Source: Terriglobia bacterium
GTDB lineage: Bacteria; Acidobacteriota; Terriglobia; Bryobacterales; Bryobacteraceae
DNA: 64,000 bases
Assembly: GCA_020073305.1 (NCBI GenBank)
Contig: JAIQFK010000010.1
Span: 1-64,000, forward strand
Direction of reading: 5' to 3'
Part shown: one piece after another, positions 25,903 to 34,240 of the stretch
Layout: each line of letters begins with the position of its first letter
Numbering within the stretch: the first letter of the stretch is position 1
Notes under the pieces: model-generated
Database searches by the model: none
Seen by the model: the letters and a program-made list of their open reading frames with translations, nothing else
Told to the model about the DNA's origin: nothing
Translations under genes and position numbers: made by a program

Positions 25903-26757
25903 ATGTCGGAGCAAGACCGTACACGCTTCTTGAAGTTGCTGCAAGGCCCCCTGATTCCACCTGACAGCCACCCGAAAACCCCGGGCCTGCGGGACGTCTT
26001 GTTCCTGACCGCGTTGCGGCGCCACTTCACTGCTCACTACCGTGGATGGGTGATTGGGGCCGTTGCCGTAGTGAGTCTGGTCATTCTGGTGGTGGCGGTG
26101 ACGGTCAAGGGCCGCGGTGCCGGTAAGTCGGTCCAGTTGCAGGCGCTGGATCAGAGCGGCCGGCTCCAGATCCGCTGGGATCCCAACGCCGATCCGATTC
26201 GACGTGCGGTGGACGCCAAACTCTACATCGTGGATGGCAGCGAGCGTTTGTACGTCAAGTTGGACAGCGCGCGACTGCGGCGAGGCGCAGTGAGCTATGT
26301 GCGCCGCAGCGATCGCGTGGAACTCCGCATGGCGCTGGCCGAACCCGACGGCAAATCGGTGGAGGAGCAGGCCACCTTCGTGGGGACACGCCCGCCCAAC
26401 GCGGATGAGTTTCTGTTGGAAGCCGCCCGGCCAGCGGGTTTGCCGGAACCCTCCTCCTCAACGGCGCAAGCCGCCGAAGCCGAACTGCCGCGCGAGATGG
26501 CAGGAGATGCCGCACCGTCGGGACATCGCGCGCGGAAGAAACCGTTGGAGCAGAGCGGCACCAGCCTGCCCTTCACATGCTCGACTGGAGACACGTTCCT
26601 CAAAACGGACGCAGCCGCGGGTTGGGACACGTTCACATGCCGCGGCAACAACGTGTGGAGTGTCGCTCCGGCTGGGACGCACCAGGACCGTCCGGCCACG
26701 CCGGGTCCCAACACGACCACGCTCACGGCAAAGCCAACCACTGAGCCGGCCACGTAG
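25903..26757 (+). CDS. Single-pass membrane protein of unknown function
   Basis: A 284-residue protein: a short cytosolic head (1-44), one membrane helix (about 46-68, WVIGAVAVVSLVILVVAVTV), a beta-rich region (75-160, SVQLQALDQSGRLQIRWD and KLYIVDGSERLYVKLD), and a Pro/Thr/Ser-rich tail. I do not recognise the family. ATG at 25903 has aggag nearby (25890s); starts at 25888 or 25834 are possible. A TATTAT box lies at about 25859-25864. Confidence 0.7.
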   Translation: MSEQDRTRFLKLLQGPLIPPDSHPKTPGLRDVLFLTALRRHFTAHYRGWVIGAVAVVSLVILVVAVTVKGRGAGKSVQLQALDQSGRLQIRWDPNADPIRRAVDAKLYIVDGSERLYVKLDSARLRRGAVSYVRRSDRVELRMALAEPDGKSVEEQATFVGTRPPNADEFLLEAARPAGLPEPSSSTAQAAEAELPREMAGDAAPSGHRARKKPLEQSGTSLPFTCSTGDTFLKTDAAAGWDTFTCRGNNVWSVAPAGTHQDRPATPGPNTTTLTAKPTTEPAT

Positions 26758-26889
26758 TCATATCGACGGCCAACGCGGCGTCCGATCCGCACCCCTACTA
26801 CAAGCAACAAATACCGAACAGATAAAGTCCGCAGAGAGGACCGGTTCCCGTGGACGCCCTGGGTTAGAGTATAGGAAAAGGAAAGCGCT

Positions 26890-28230
26890 ATGCCCACCAC
26901 CAGACGACATTTTCTGCAAAGCACCGCGGCCGCGGGGCTATACAGTTCGGCTCTGGCCGCGAAAGAGAAGAAGGTGCCGGCCAACGACCGCGTGCAGGTG
27001 GCGACCATCGGCCTCGGCGGCATGGGTACCGAAGATACGCATTCGTCTACCAAAGTGCCGGGTGTCGAACTGGTAGCGGTCGCGGACATTTACCAGGGCC
27101 GCCTGGATCACGCCAAAGAAGTTCTCAACAAGAACCTGTTCACCACCCGGGACTATCGCGAGGTGCTGGCGCGGAAGGATGTGGACGCGGTGATCATCGC
27201 CACGCCCGATCACTGGCACTCGCAGATCTCGATTGACGCCATGAACGCGGGCAAGGACGTGTATTGCGAAAAACCCATGGTGCAGCGAATGGATGACGGC
27301 AAGAAGGTGATCGAAGCGCAGCAGAAGACGGGACGCATTTTGCAGGTGGGCAGCCAGCGCGTGAGTTCCATCGTCTATCAGAAAGCGAAGGAGTTGTTCA
27401 GAAACGGCGCCATCGGGGATTTGAACATGGTCGAGGCCTGGTGGGACCGCAACTCGGCGATCGGAGCGTGGCAATATTCTATCCCACTCGATGCCACGCC
27501 GGAGAACATCGATTGGGACCGCTTCCTGGGCCGTGCACCGAGGGTTCCGTTCGAGCCCGTGCGACTGTTCCGCTGGCGCAACTACCGCGACTACGGCACG
27601 GGAGTGGCCGGTGATCTGTTTGTGCATCTTTTCTCCGGCATGCACTTTGTCACGGGGGCGATCGGCCCCACCCGCGTCTACGCCACCGGCGGGCTTCGAT
27701 TCTGGAAAGACGGGCGGGACGTGCCCGACGTGATGCTGGGGCTTTACGATTACCCGGCGACGGAAGCGCACCCGGCCTTCAACCTCGCCCTGCGTGTGAA
27801 CTTCGTGAATGGCGCGGGCGAGACTTCAGGGTTCCGATTCGTGGGCAGCCAGGGTACGATGAGGATCGATTCCGGCGTAACGATTTCCAGGCAGCCGCGC
27901 GAAACCGAACCAGGTTACACGATCGAGACCTTCACCGACGCCATGCAGAAAAGGTTGCTGGAGGAGTACCGAAAACAACATTCCGCGCCCCCCATGAACG
28001 CCGACAGCATCCGGCCCCAAGGCGAAGAGAAATACCTTCCGCCGAGCGGCTATAGCGACCACCTGGATCACCACAGCAACTTCATCGAGGCCGTTCGCAC
28101 GCGCAAACCCGTGGTGGAAGATCCGGTCTTCGGTTTTCGCGCCGCGGGGCCCGCGCTGCTCTCAAATCTGAGCTATTTCGAGCAACGGATGTGCAAGTGG
28201 GACCCCAAGACGATGACGCTTGAGGGGTAG
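26890..28230 (+). CDS. Tat-exported Gfo/Idh/MocA oxidoreductase
   Basis: A 446-residue protein with a twin-arginine signal (TTRRHFLQSTAAAG). The Rossmann fold begins VQVATIGLGGMG, and the sugar-dehydrogenase signature EKPM occurs in KDVYCEKPMVQRM. ATPDHWHSQISIDAMNAGK is the typical NAD-binding region. The substrate is probably a sugar or polyol, and the location is the periplasm. aaaggaaa lies before the ATG. A second member is cut by the right window edge. Confidence 0.92.
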   Translation: MPTTRRHFLQSTAAAGLYSSALAAKEKKVPANDRVQVATIGLGGMGTEDTHSSTKVPGVELVAVADIYQGRLDHAKEVLNKNLFTTRDYREVLARKDVDAVIIATPDHWHSQISIDAMNAGKDVYCEKPMVQRMDDGKKVIEAQQKTGRILQVGSQRVSSIVYQKAKELFRNGAIGDLNMVEAWWDRNSAIGAWQYSIPLDATPENIDWDRFLGRAPRVPFEPVRLFRWRNYRDYGTGVAGDLFVHLFSGMHFVTGAIGPTRVYATGGLRFWKDGRDVPDVMLGLYDYPATEAHPAFNLALRVNFVNGAGETSGFRFVGSQGTMRIDSGVTISRQPRETEPGYTIETFTDAMQKRLLEEYRKQHSAPPMNADSIRPQGEEKYLPPSGYSDHLDHHSNFIEAVRTRKPVVEDPVFGFRAAGPALLSNLSYFEQRMCKWDPKTMTLEG

Positions 28231-28241
28231 AAGAGGTAGCC

Positions 28242-29066
28242 TCAGAGCACATCCGCAAATCCCCGCTTCAGATGCCGGAAAATGAGGCCGCCGAGGACAA
28301 ATGCCCCGACGCCATATGCGGCTACGACCCCGGCGTCGGCCAGGCTGGGCACCTGCTGGGAGAGCAGCGTGAGCCGGTAGGCGCGCACGACGTAGGCCAA
28401 CGGGTTGGCGTACATCAGCACACGCAACCTTTGTGGGAACTGATTCTCAAAAATAAAGATCGGGGTCAACCAGAACCAGAACGTCAGCACCACCATCAGC
28501 ACCTGCGAGGTGTCCCGCAGGTAGACCTGGAGCGCCGCCACAATCCAGCCCATGCCCACCGCGAGCAATCCGAGCAACAGCATATAGAGCGGCAGCACCA
28601 GAACGGCCGGACCGAGCGATCGCAACCAGACTTCCACCGCCACCAGAAGCAGGGCGAGCGCCATGAGGTGGCTGACCAGCGACGACAAAAATACCGAGAG
28701 AGGAACCATCTCGGCGGGGAACACTGTTTTTGTGATCAGGCTGGCTTGGTCCAGCAGCGACGACGAGGACCGCTGTAGGGTCTCGCTAAACAACAGCCAG
28801 GGCAGCATGCCGGCGAACAGGAACAGGGGATAATTGCCGGGTTGGCCGGGGGGTGGTTTCTGATGGAGGCAGACACTAAACACGAACGTCCAGCTCAATA
28901 GCAGCACCAGGGGGTGGATCAGGCCCCAGAGCCAGCCCGCCACCGAGCCCACGAAACGCTGTTCAAAATCACGTCTAACTAATTGAAAAAGCAGGCCTCT
29001 GCGCTTGACCAGGTTTTGCAGGAACAAATATCCGGGTAAACGTTTGGGCAAGCCGAATGCTAACAA
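28242..29066 (-). CDS. ABC-2-type polysaccharide export permease
   Basis: A 274-residue permease with about six membrane segments. RRDFEQRFVGSVAGWLWGLIHPL is the N-terminal amphipathic block, FFAGMLPWLLFSETLQ is a typical segment, and LTFWFWLTPIFIFE and NPLAYVVRAYR occur in Wzm/RfbA-type exporters. It would move O-antigen or capsule chains with an ATPase partner, but none is found in this window. The start is TTG at 29066, the least secure part of the call. Confidence 0.83.
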   Translation of the reverse strand: MLAFGLPKRLPGYLFLQNLVKRRGLLFQLVRRDFEQRFVGSVAGWLWGLIHPLVLLLSWTFVFSVCLHQKPPPGQPGNYPLFLFAGMLPWLLFSETLQRSSSSLLDQASLITKTVFPAEMVPLSVFLSSLVSHLMALALLLVAVEVWLRSLGPAVLVLPLYMLLLGLLAVGMGWIVAALQVYLRDTSQVLMVVLTFWFWLTPIFIFENQFPQRLRVLMYANPLAYVVRAYRLTLLSQQVPSLADAGVVAAYGVGAFVLGGLIFRHLKRGFADVL

Positions 29067-29188
29067 GGGGCAGGCTTGACACGCAAGTTAACTAGCTGAT
29101 AAATTCTTAGTCCCAACCAGTCAGGCCGACAACACAGGCTCTGACGATCAAAGCGCCGCTCAAAATCCGGAGTTTGAAAGGAGAAGAG

Positions 29189-30067
29189 ATGAAGCAACAG
29201 TATTTTATCCTCGTACTCGCGCATTCGCTTCACGGCAGACTACGCCGGATTCACGTACCGCATCAAGTCTTGTACATTGTTCTTACTCTCGCCCTGGTAG
29301 GTGGTTTTTCGATCTTTGGTTTTGTTTCCAGTTACGCTCGGATGGCCTTGAAGGTAGCCGATTACAATTCCCTACGGCACGAGGCCGCCGAACTGCGCGT
29401 GCGGTACCAGAATCTGCAAAAAGTGGTGAACCAAACCAACGAGCAGCTTGCATCGCTCGAAGTGCTCGCCAACGAAGTCAGCGTTGCCTATGGAATCAAG
29501 CAAAAGCTGGAGGGCCCGAGTGATATCAGTTGTGAAGGCAAGCTCGTGCCCACCTTTTCGGAAACCGTGGATGAATACAACTACCTGCGCAGCTCAAATC
29601 TGTCGCGGTTTGAATTCGCCCGGCGATGGCATGTGAATACGCGCCCCGGTATCTGGCCGGTGGATGGCCTGCTGATGAGCAGCTACGGGGAGCGCAGCGA
29701 TCCGTTCTCGGGTGAAGGGGCGTATCACAAGGGCGTGGATATTTCGGCTCCCGTGGGCACTCCGGCTCACGTCACGGCGGACGGGATCGTGATGTTTGCC
29801 GATCGCTCTGGCGGCTACGGACGTCTGGTGATCGTGGACCATGGCAATGGGTACGAGACGTATTACGCCCACCTTTCGCGGTTTGACGTCGTCCCGGGCC
29901 AGGAGATCCGGCAAGGCGAGCTGGTTGGCGAGGTAGGCGCTTCCGGCCGCGTGACGGCTCCTCATCTGCATTACGAAGTGCGGCTGCGCAAGGCTCCGGT
30001 GAATCCCTATCGCTTCCTGGCGCCCAAAGCCCCGGCGCAGCAGACCCGAACTGAATTCCTTTTTTGA
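29189..30067 (+). CDS. M23-family peptidase, membrane-anchored
   Basis: A 292-residue protein: an N-terminal membrane segment (about residues 25-45), a coiled-coil (55-95, RHEAAELRVRYQNLQKVVNQ), and a LytM/M23 peptidase domain (about 175-285). Zinc-binding residues lie in GAYHKGVDISAP and HLHYEVRL, and AHLSRFDVVPGQEIRQG is typical. It cuts or regulates the cutting of peptidoglycan cross-links at the cell surface. aaaggaga lies before the ATG at 29189, which I prefer over TTG at 29174. Confidence 0.93.
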   Translation: MKQQYFILVLAHSLHGRLRRIHVPHQVLYIVLTLALVGGFSIFGFVSSYARMALKVADYNSLRHEAAELRVRYQNLQKVVNQTNEQLASLEVLANEVSVAYGIKQKLEGPSDISCEGKLVPTFSETVDEYNYLRSSNLSRFEFARRWHVNTRPGIWPVDGLLMSSYGERSDPFSGEGAYHKGVDISAPVGTPAHVTADGIVMFADRSGGYGRLVIVDHGNGYETYYAHLSRFDVVPGQEIRQGELVGEVGASGRVTAPHLHYEVRLRKAPVNPYRFLAPKAPAQQTRTEFLF

Positions 30068-30142
30068 CGGCGGCTCCGGTCGAATACTGCCAAACAAGCA
30101 AAGGTCTCAAACCTGATAAGCTAGTCGGCTCAGGATTTGGAA

Positions 30143-31168
30143 ATGAGACATTTGTCTTTTCGTCTGGCAGCTCTTACGATAGGAGCGGTCTTGCTCACGT
30201 CCGCCTATTACCGCATCAATTCCTCCACTGTGATGACGCAAGCGGCCCAGCATTTTCTGGCGTCGCTCACGCCCGAGCAGCGCGCCAAAGCCGCGTTTGC
30301 CTTCCCGGAAGACGAGCGCATGAACTGGCACTACATCCCCAAAGAGCGCAAGGGCCTCCCGCTGCTTGAGATGGCGCCGCCGCAGAAAGCTCTGGCACAG
30401 GCGCTGCTGAGCGCGGGATTGAGCCAGCAAGGCTACATCAAGGCCGTCACCATCATGAGCCTGGAGGACGTGCTCCGCGTCATGGAAAACGATGACGGCA
30501 ACCGGCGAAACCCCGAGAAGTATTACTTCAGCGTGTTCGGCGAGCCCTCGGACACGGGCACGTGGGGATTCCGTATTGAAGGGCACCATCTCAGCCAAAA
30601 CTTCACCGTGGTGAACGGCAAAGTCGCAGACACGCCGAGCTTCTTTGGAGCCAACCCGGCAGAGGTCCGCGAGGGACCGCGCAAAGGGCTCCGCACGCTG
30701 GGCATGGAGGAGGACCTGGGCCGCGACCTGCTCGAATCGTTGAGCCAGGAACAGAAGAAAGTAGCCATCGTGACCACCGAGGCGTACAAGGACATCCTGA
30801 CCGAGGCTTCGCGCAAGGCTGCGCTCGAAGGCCAGCCATCGGGCCTCTCGGCCGCGAAGATGAGCCAGAAGCAGTTCGATCTGCTGCAAAACCTGATCGG
30901 GGGTTACGCGCAAAACGTGCCCGAACAACTGGCGCAGGCACGGATGGAGCAGCTCAAGAAGGCCGGCACCAATGTGTTCTTCGCCTGGGCGGGAGTGGAA
31001 CAGCGCGGCGGCCCGCACTATTACCGCATTCAGGCGCCGACGTTCCTGATCGAATACGACAACACGCAGAACAACGCCAACCACATCCACAGTGTGTGGC
31101 GCGATTTCAATGGCGATTTTGGACTGGACCTGCTAGCGATGCATTACCAGGCGAGCCACAAGCAATAG
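30143..31168 (+). CDS. Exported DUF3500-family protein
   Basis: A 341-residue protein with an N-terminal hydrophobic segment (residues 8-24, AALTIGAVLLTSAYY). The DUF3500 blocks are FGEPSDTGTWGFRIEGHHLSQ, PSFFGANPAEVREG and VFFAWAGVEQRGGPHYYRIQ, then TFLIEYDNTQNNANHIHSVW. This family is often exported and of unknown biochemical role. The histidine-rich pairs (GHH, NHIHS) suggest metal binding. It lies 76 bases after the peptidase and may be co-transcribed. Confidence 0.88.
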   Translation: MRHLSFRLAALTIGAVLLTSAYYRINSSTVMTQAAQHFLASLTPEQRAKAAFAFPEDERMNWHYIPKERKGLPLLEMAPPQKALAQALLSAGLSQQGYIKAVTIMSLEDVLRVMENDDGNRRNPEKYYFSVFGEPSDTGTWGFRIEGHHLSQNFTVVNGKVADTPSFFGANPAEVREGPRKGLRTLGMEEDLGRDLLESLSQEQKKVAIVTTEAYKDILTEASRKAALEGQPSGLSAAKMSQKQFDLLQNLIGGYAQNVPEQLAQARMEQLKKAGTNVFFAWAGVEQRGGPHYYRIQAPTFLIEYDNTQNNANHIHSVWRDFNGDFGLDLLAMHYQASHKQ

Positions 31169-31192
31169 GCGTCCGACCCGGCCGGCCACTCA

Positions 31193-31891
31193 CTAAGAAG
31201 CGAGCACGGTTTCCGCGGCAGGCTGCGGCGCGGGGACGAATTCTCCGATCGGCGGCGCCGAAGCGTTGAGGCTGACGCGGGCAACGCCGTTGTTGTTGAG
31301 GAGCTTGCGATCTTGTGCCCGGTAAAGCATGAGTTCAAAGCGATCCCGCACCTTGGTCTTCTTGAACAGGCGCGAAAGGTACACTTTGACGGTTCCCTCG
31401 GCCAGTTGCATCGCAGCGGCGATTTCTTTGTTCTTTAGCCCCTGCGCGAGCAGTTCCACGACCTGCTTCTCGCGCTCGCTGAAAGTGACGCGCTTGTCAC
31501 TGACTGTGTCGAAACCGGCGTCGGTAACCTCGATCAGCACCTCACCGTTGGCGATTCGCTGGAGCGAGCGGATGAACATCTCGGGGGAGAGCTGGACGGG
31601 CAGGATGCCGCGCACCCCGTATTCCAGAGCCTGGAAAATCAGCTCCCGCGACATGGGACCAACACGGATCACCAGGTTGCATCCGGGCATGCGGGCGTGC
31701 GTCTCCGCCAGCGTCTCAAAAGTGAACTCGCCGGTGAGATCCAATAGCACCATTTCCGGTGCCGTGGCCTCGGCAGCGGTTTCGCCCGCCGGATCGCTCT
31801 CCGAAACGACCTGAATTCCACCAGCCGTCAAGGTCTCCTGAAACCCGCGCGCGAGCACGGGTTGATCTGTCAGTACAAGCACTCGAATCAT
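31193..31891 (-). CDS. LuxR-type regulator with atypical receiver
   Basis: A 232-residue protein. The receiver-like domain has only one acidic residue of the pair (TDQP, D9), keeps D51 (LLDLTGE) but has lost the switch lysine (LPVQ). The helix-turn-helix is intact (FSEREKQVVELLAQGLKNKE, AMQLAEGTVKVYLSRLFKKT). The tail after residue 200 is proline- and alanine-rich. It is the last gene of the PilZ-CpaE-50-residue-protein operon. Phosphorylation control is doubtful, so another signal, perhaps from CpaE or a PilZ protein, may act on it (inference). Confidence 0.87.
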   Translation of the reverse strand: MIRVLVLTDQPVLARGFQETLTAGGIQVVSESDPAGETAAEATAPEMVLLDLTGEFTFETLAETHARMPGCNLVIRVGPMSRELIFQALEYGVRGILPVQLSPEMFIRSLQRIANGEVLIEVTDAGFDTVSDKRVTFSEREKQVVELLAQGLKNKEIAAAMQLAEGTVKVYLSRLFKKTKVRDRFELMLYRAQDRKLLNNNGVARVSLNASAPPIGEFVPAPQPAAETVLAS

Positions 31892-31931
31892 TTCTTTCTG
31901 CCTTTCGGTTTAGATTTCTGGGCGAACCCGA

Positions 31932-32084
31932 TTACGACGCCAGCCGCAAATAGCGCTTGGTTCTCACCCGGCGGCGTACCGCCTGCTTTCCATACTTTTC
32001 AAAAAAAGAAATCAGACTTTCAATATCCGCCTTACGCTGGTAGAGCTGACTCAAGAGGCGCCGTAAGGAATGCCGGTCAATCAT
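31932..32084 (-). CDS. 50-residue basic protein
   Basis: A short gene beginning MIDRHSLRRLLSQLYQRKAD and ending RYLRLAS. It has an excellent Shine-Dalgarno sequence (aaggag, eight bases before the ATG). It lies 12 bases after the CpaE-like gene and 40 before the regulator, in the same direction. It is predicted to form two helices (residues 5-28, and 24-38 with FFEKYGKQAVRRR) and is strongly basic at the end. I recognise no family. Position and signal make it a real gene, perhaps an adaptor for its neighbours. Confidence 0.65.
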   Translation of the reverse strand: MIDRHSLRRLLSQLYQRKADIESLISFFEKYGKQAVRRRVRTKRYLRLAS

Positions 32085-32096
32085 CACGTGCTCCTT

Positions 32097-33338
32097 CTAA
32101 GTTGTGGTGGTCTGGTGCTGCAATTCATAACTAACGCCGCGCGACACGCGAAGCTTCCGGTACCAGGGTTCTTTCCCGCGACCGTGGAGCTGGTCCTGAT
32201 CTTCGATGCCGCTGATCTCGGTGGCCAGCGCGGAGATCTGTTTGAGCAACGGGCTATCCGGCGCGAGCAAGCTGCCGCTGGCATGAGCTTCGGCCAAGCC
32301 AGAGCCGTCGTTGGGAAATGAGTAAAAGCTGGCCGTGCCCAACATGTGCTGCGCCTCGTCAGCGATTACCCGGTCCGTGTATTCGGCGCATTGATTCAGG
32401 ATCAGGTGGAGGCGTTCCATCTTGTACTCCCTGCGTTCGAGCTCGTGCATGATCTGCTTTACTTGGTAGAGCCCCAGCACGTCGGCTGAAGCCACCAAGT
32501 ACAGCTCATTCACGCTCTCCAGAATGCTCATGGTGGGCAGAGTCAGGCCAGACCCCAGATCCAGCACCGTCCACTGATAGCGCGAGCGCGCAAAGTTCAG
32601 GAGCCGCTCGATCTCGCGTTGCTCGGGCATGCGCTCCAGACGCAACTCCGCGGGACCAGCGATGACTTCGAGACCCGGGTAGTTTCCACTGACCAGGAGA
32701 TTCCAACTGGCCAGGCTCAGACCCTGATCGTCCTGCATAGCATCCAGCACGGAGTGGGGCGCCTTGGATCGCATGAGAAAACGAACGTCGCCCCCGGTCC
32801 AATCCAGATCGGCCAGCAGCACATGATACTTTCCAGTCTGGTGCATGCGTTTTCCCAACTCCAGAGCGGCGTGGCAAGCCACTGTGGTTCCGCCACACCC
32901 TCCTTTTGCCGATAGGAAGGCGATCGTTTTGCGGTCGGAGGTGGTGAGGAACTGATCTCTCACATGCAGATCGATCCTGCGTTCGAGCACCTGGTGGAGG
33001 TTCTTTGCCAGCGGAGGATAGAAGTACTCATCGATGCCGGCACGCATCCCGGCAAGGATCATCTGGGAATCGGCCTTGTGGTGCAGGGCGATGAGCATCG
33101 ACTGAGGCGAGGCAGCCTTGATTTGCCTGACTCGCTCTTCGGCGGCGCCCTGGAAATGTTCCACGTCGATGAGCAGGACCTGGGGCTGGATCCGCTCCAG
33201 CCATTCCATGAAACTGGACCAGTTGGCGCCATCGTGCTTTTCGACGATGGTGTGATTGGCCAGTTCCTGGCAGCAGCGCTCCGCTTCTTCGAGCAGTTCC
33301 CGCCGTTTGATCACCAGACCTGCCGTCATCAGCCTCAT
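32097..33338 (-). CDS. CpaE/TadZ-like ATPase
   Basis: A 413-residue protein: a receiver-like N-terminus (residues 1-125, VLLIDVE with D58, no full acidic pair) and a MinD/ParA-type ATPase. The deviant Walker A is SAKGGCGGTT (143-152), and LLADLDWTGGD and VLDLGSGLT follow. TadZ/CpaE proteins place the type IVc (tad) pilus secretion machine at the pole. No other tad genes are seen here, so it may serve a distant locus or another polar process. It follows a PilZ gene, with 65 bases between, and leads the 50-residue protein and the regulator. Confidence 0.87.
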   Translation of the reverse strand: MRLMTAGLVIKRRELLEEAERCCQELANHTIVEKHDGANWSSFMEWLERIQPQVLLIDVEHFQGAAEERVRQIKAASPQSMLIALHHKADSQMILAGMRAGIDEYFYPPLAKNLHQVLERRIDLHVRDQFLTTSDRKTIAFLSAKGGCGGTTVACHAALELGKRMHQTGKYHVLLADLDWTGGDVRFLMRSKAPHSVLDAMQDDQGLSLASWNLLVSGNYPGLEVIAGPAELRLERMPEQREIERLLNFARSRYQWTVLDLGSGLTLPTMSILESVNELYLVASADVLGLYQVKQIMHELERREYKMERLHLILNQCAEYTDRVIADEAQHMLGTASFYSFPNDGSGLAEAHASGSLLAPDSPLLKQISALATEISGIEDQDQLHGRGKEPWYRKLRVSRGVSYELQHQTTTT

Positions 33339-33403
33339 GATGTGAGCCTCAGCGGAGCGGCATCGAGCGTTTTACAGGACCCCAGCACAGTATCGGTTCT
33401 CCC

Positions 33404-33841
33404 TCAATGAGTGGCCGGTATGAGCTGCGGAACCTGAGATGCCGGCTTGTGCGACGCCGCGGGAGTATACTTGCGAAACTTGGTGGTGTTGATGCGCACG
33501 GCCACCAGAGGCGAGTTATCATCCGCCCTGGAAACGCGCACGACCGTGCCGCCGCAGAACCAGCACTTGCGGTCAAAGTTATGGTTGGCCGGAAGCGCCA
33601 TCTCGATGTGGAGCGTATCGCCCGGGCGTGGAACATCTTCGGGGCCATCCGATGACAGCCAGCGAATCAGGATGCCGGTGCGGCTGATGTTCTCAACCAG
33701 CTTCATGGATCCACCGGATCGTTTGTTGCCGGCAGTTACGCGGCATTCCAGCGCTAGGTTTACCCGTTCGTGAGAACGCTGCTCCAGGCCCTGCAAGAGT
33801 TCACGATACCGGGCTGCCATCTTGTTTGTCGATGCGTACAT
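33404..33841 (-). CDS. PilZ-domain protein
   Basis: A 145-residue protein with a PilZ domain (about residues 20-125), which binds c-di-GMP in most members. The R-x-x-x-R signature is in QRSHERVNLALE, and the D/N-x-S-x-x-G motif is NISRTGI. The body continues with LHIEMALPANHN and GGTVVRVSRAD. cggagg lies six bases before the ATG. It begins a four-gene operon and has a sigma-54-type promoter and a palindrome upstream. Confidence 0.9.
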   Translation of the reverse strand: MYASTNKMAARYRELLQGLEQRSHERVNLALECRVTAGNKRSGGSMKLVENISRTGILIRWLSSDGPEDVPRPGDTLHIEMALPANHNFDRKCWFCGGTVVRVSRADDNSPLVAVRINTTKFRKYTPAASHKPASQVPQLIPATH

Positions 33842-33922
33842 TCGTCCTCCGTGCTGATTCCTAGTAGTTGTGGGCGTCGCTGGTCATTTGACTGTGCCGC
33901 CCAATCATTCATCTGGTGATAA

Positions 33923-33937
33923 GCACGGGCAGTTCCA
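33923..33937 (-). promoter_or_regulatory. Candidate sigma-54 promoter of PilZ-CpaE operon
   Basis: Minus strand TGG-N8-GTGC (GG at -24, GC at -12, ten bases between). The -12 block departs from TTGC at one base. Transcription would begin near 33912, leaving a 70-base leader that contains the Shine-Dalgarno sequence. Confidence 0.4.
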
Positions 33938-33997
33938 AAGCTAGCATCGTCTAAGTCGAAAGAAACACAGGACAATCCCGTCACCTATTGCGGCTTC

Positions 33998-34012
33998 GAG
34001 ACACTGTGTCTC
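33998..34012. promoter_or_regulatory. Palindromic activator site 1
   Basis: GAGACA-ctg-TGTCTC is a perfect palindrome with the same 15-base length and GACA-N3-TGTC core as the sites at 34080 and 36551. It lies about 93 bases above the predicted start of the minus-strand operon. Confidence 0.5.
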
Positions 34013-34076
34013 ACGGGCTAACGAGTCACATACGCGAAACTATGTGCACACTAACGACTTACTAGGGCCGAGATTC

Positions 34077-34097
34077 AGCGTGACACTTTGTCACGCT
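34077..34097. promoter_or_regulatory. Palindromic activator site 2
   Basis: AGCGTGACA-ctt-TGTCACGCT has 9-bp perfect arms. The core GTGACA-N3-TGTCAC (34080-34094) is repeated at 36551-36565. It lies about 139 bases above the predicted sigma-54 start at 34226, a usual distance for enhancer-type sites. Confidence 0.7.
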
Positions 34098-34199
34098 TCT
34101 GCGACCCAATGTTACGTCCGGAGCGACAGAATGTCCTATCTAAAGTTAACTCGTCTGCGACAAGCTCTTGAAATCTGTTAGTTGCGAACGGCGGTTACC

Positions 34200-34214
34200 T
34201 GGAATTCGACTTGC
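34200..34214 (+). promoter_or_regulatory. Sigma-54 promoter of PilZ-J gene
   Basis: TGG (34200-34202), eight bases, TTGC (34211-34214): -24/-12 elements with the canonical GG-N10-GC spacing. The start would be about 34226, followed by a ggag site and ATG at 34241. Confidence 0.65.
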
Positions 34215-34240
34215 CTAGAATGGACCCGTTGGAGATCCCT

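Noticed and set aside
34027-34046. CACATA-N8-TATGTG inverted repeat near the sigma-54 promoter
   Set aside because: Short arms and no second copy seen, so it was not joined to the other palindromes.
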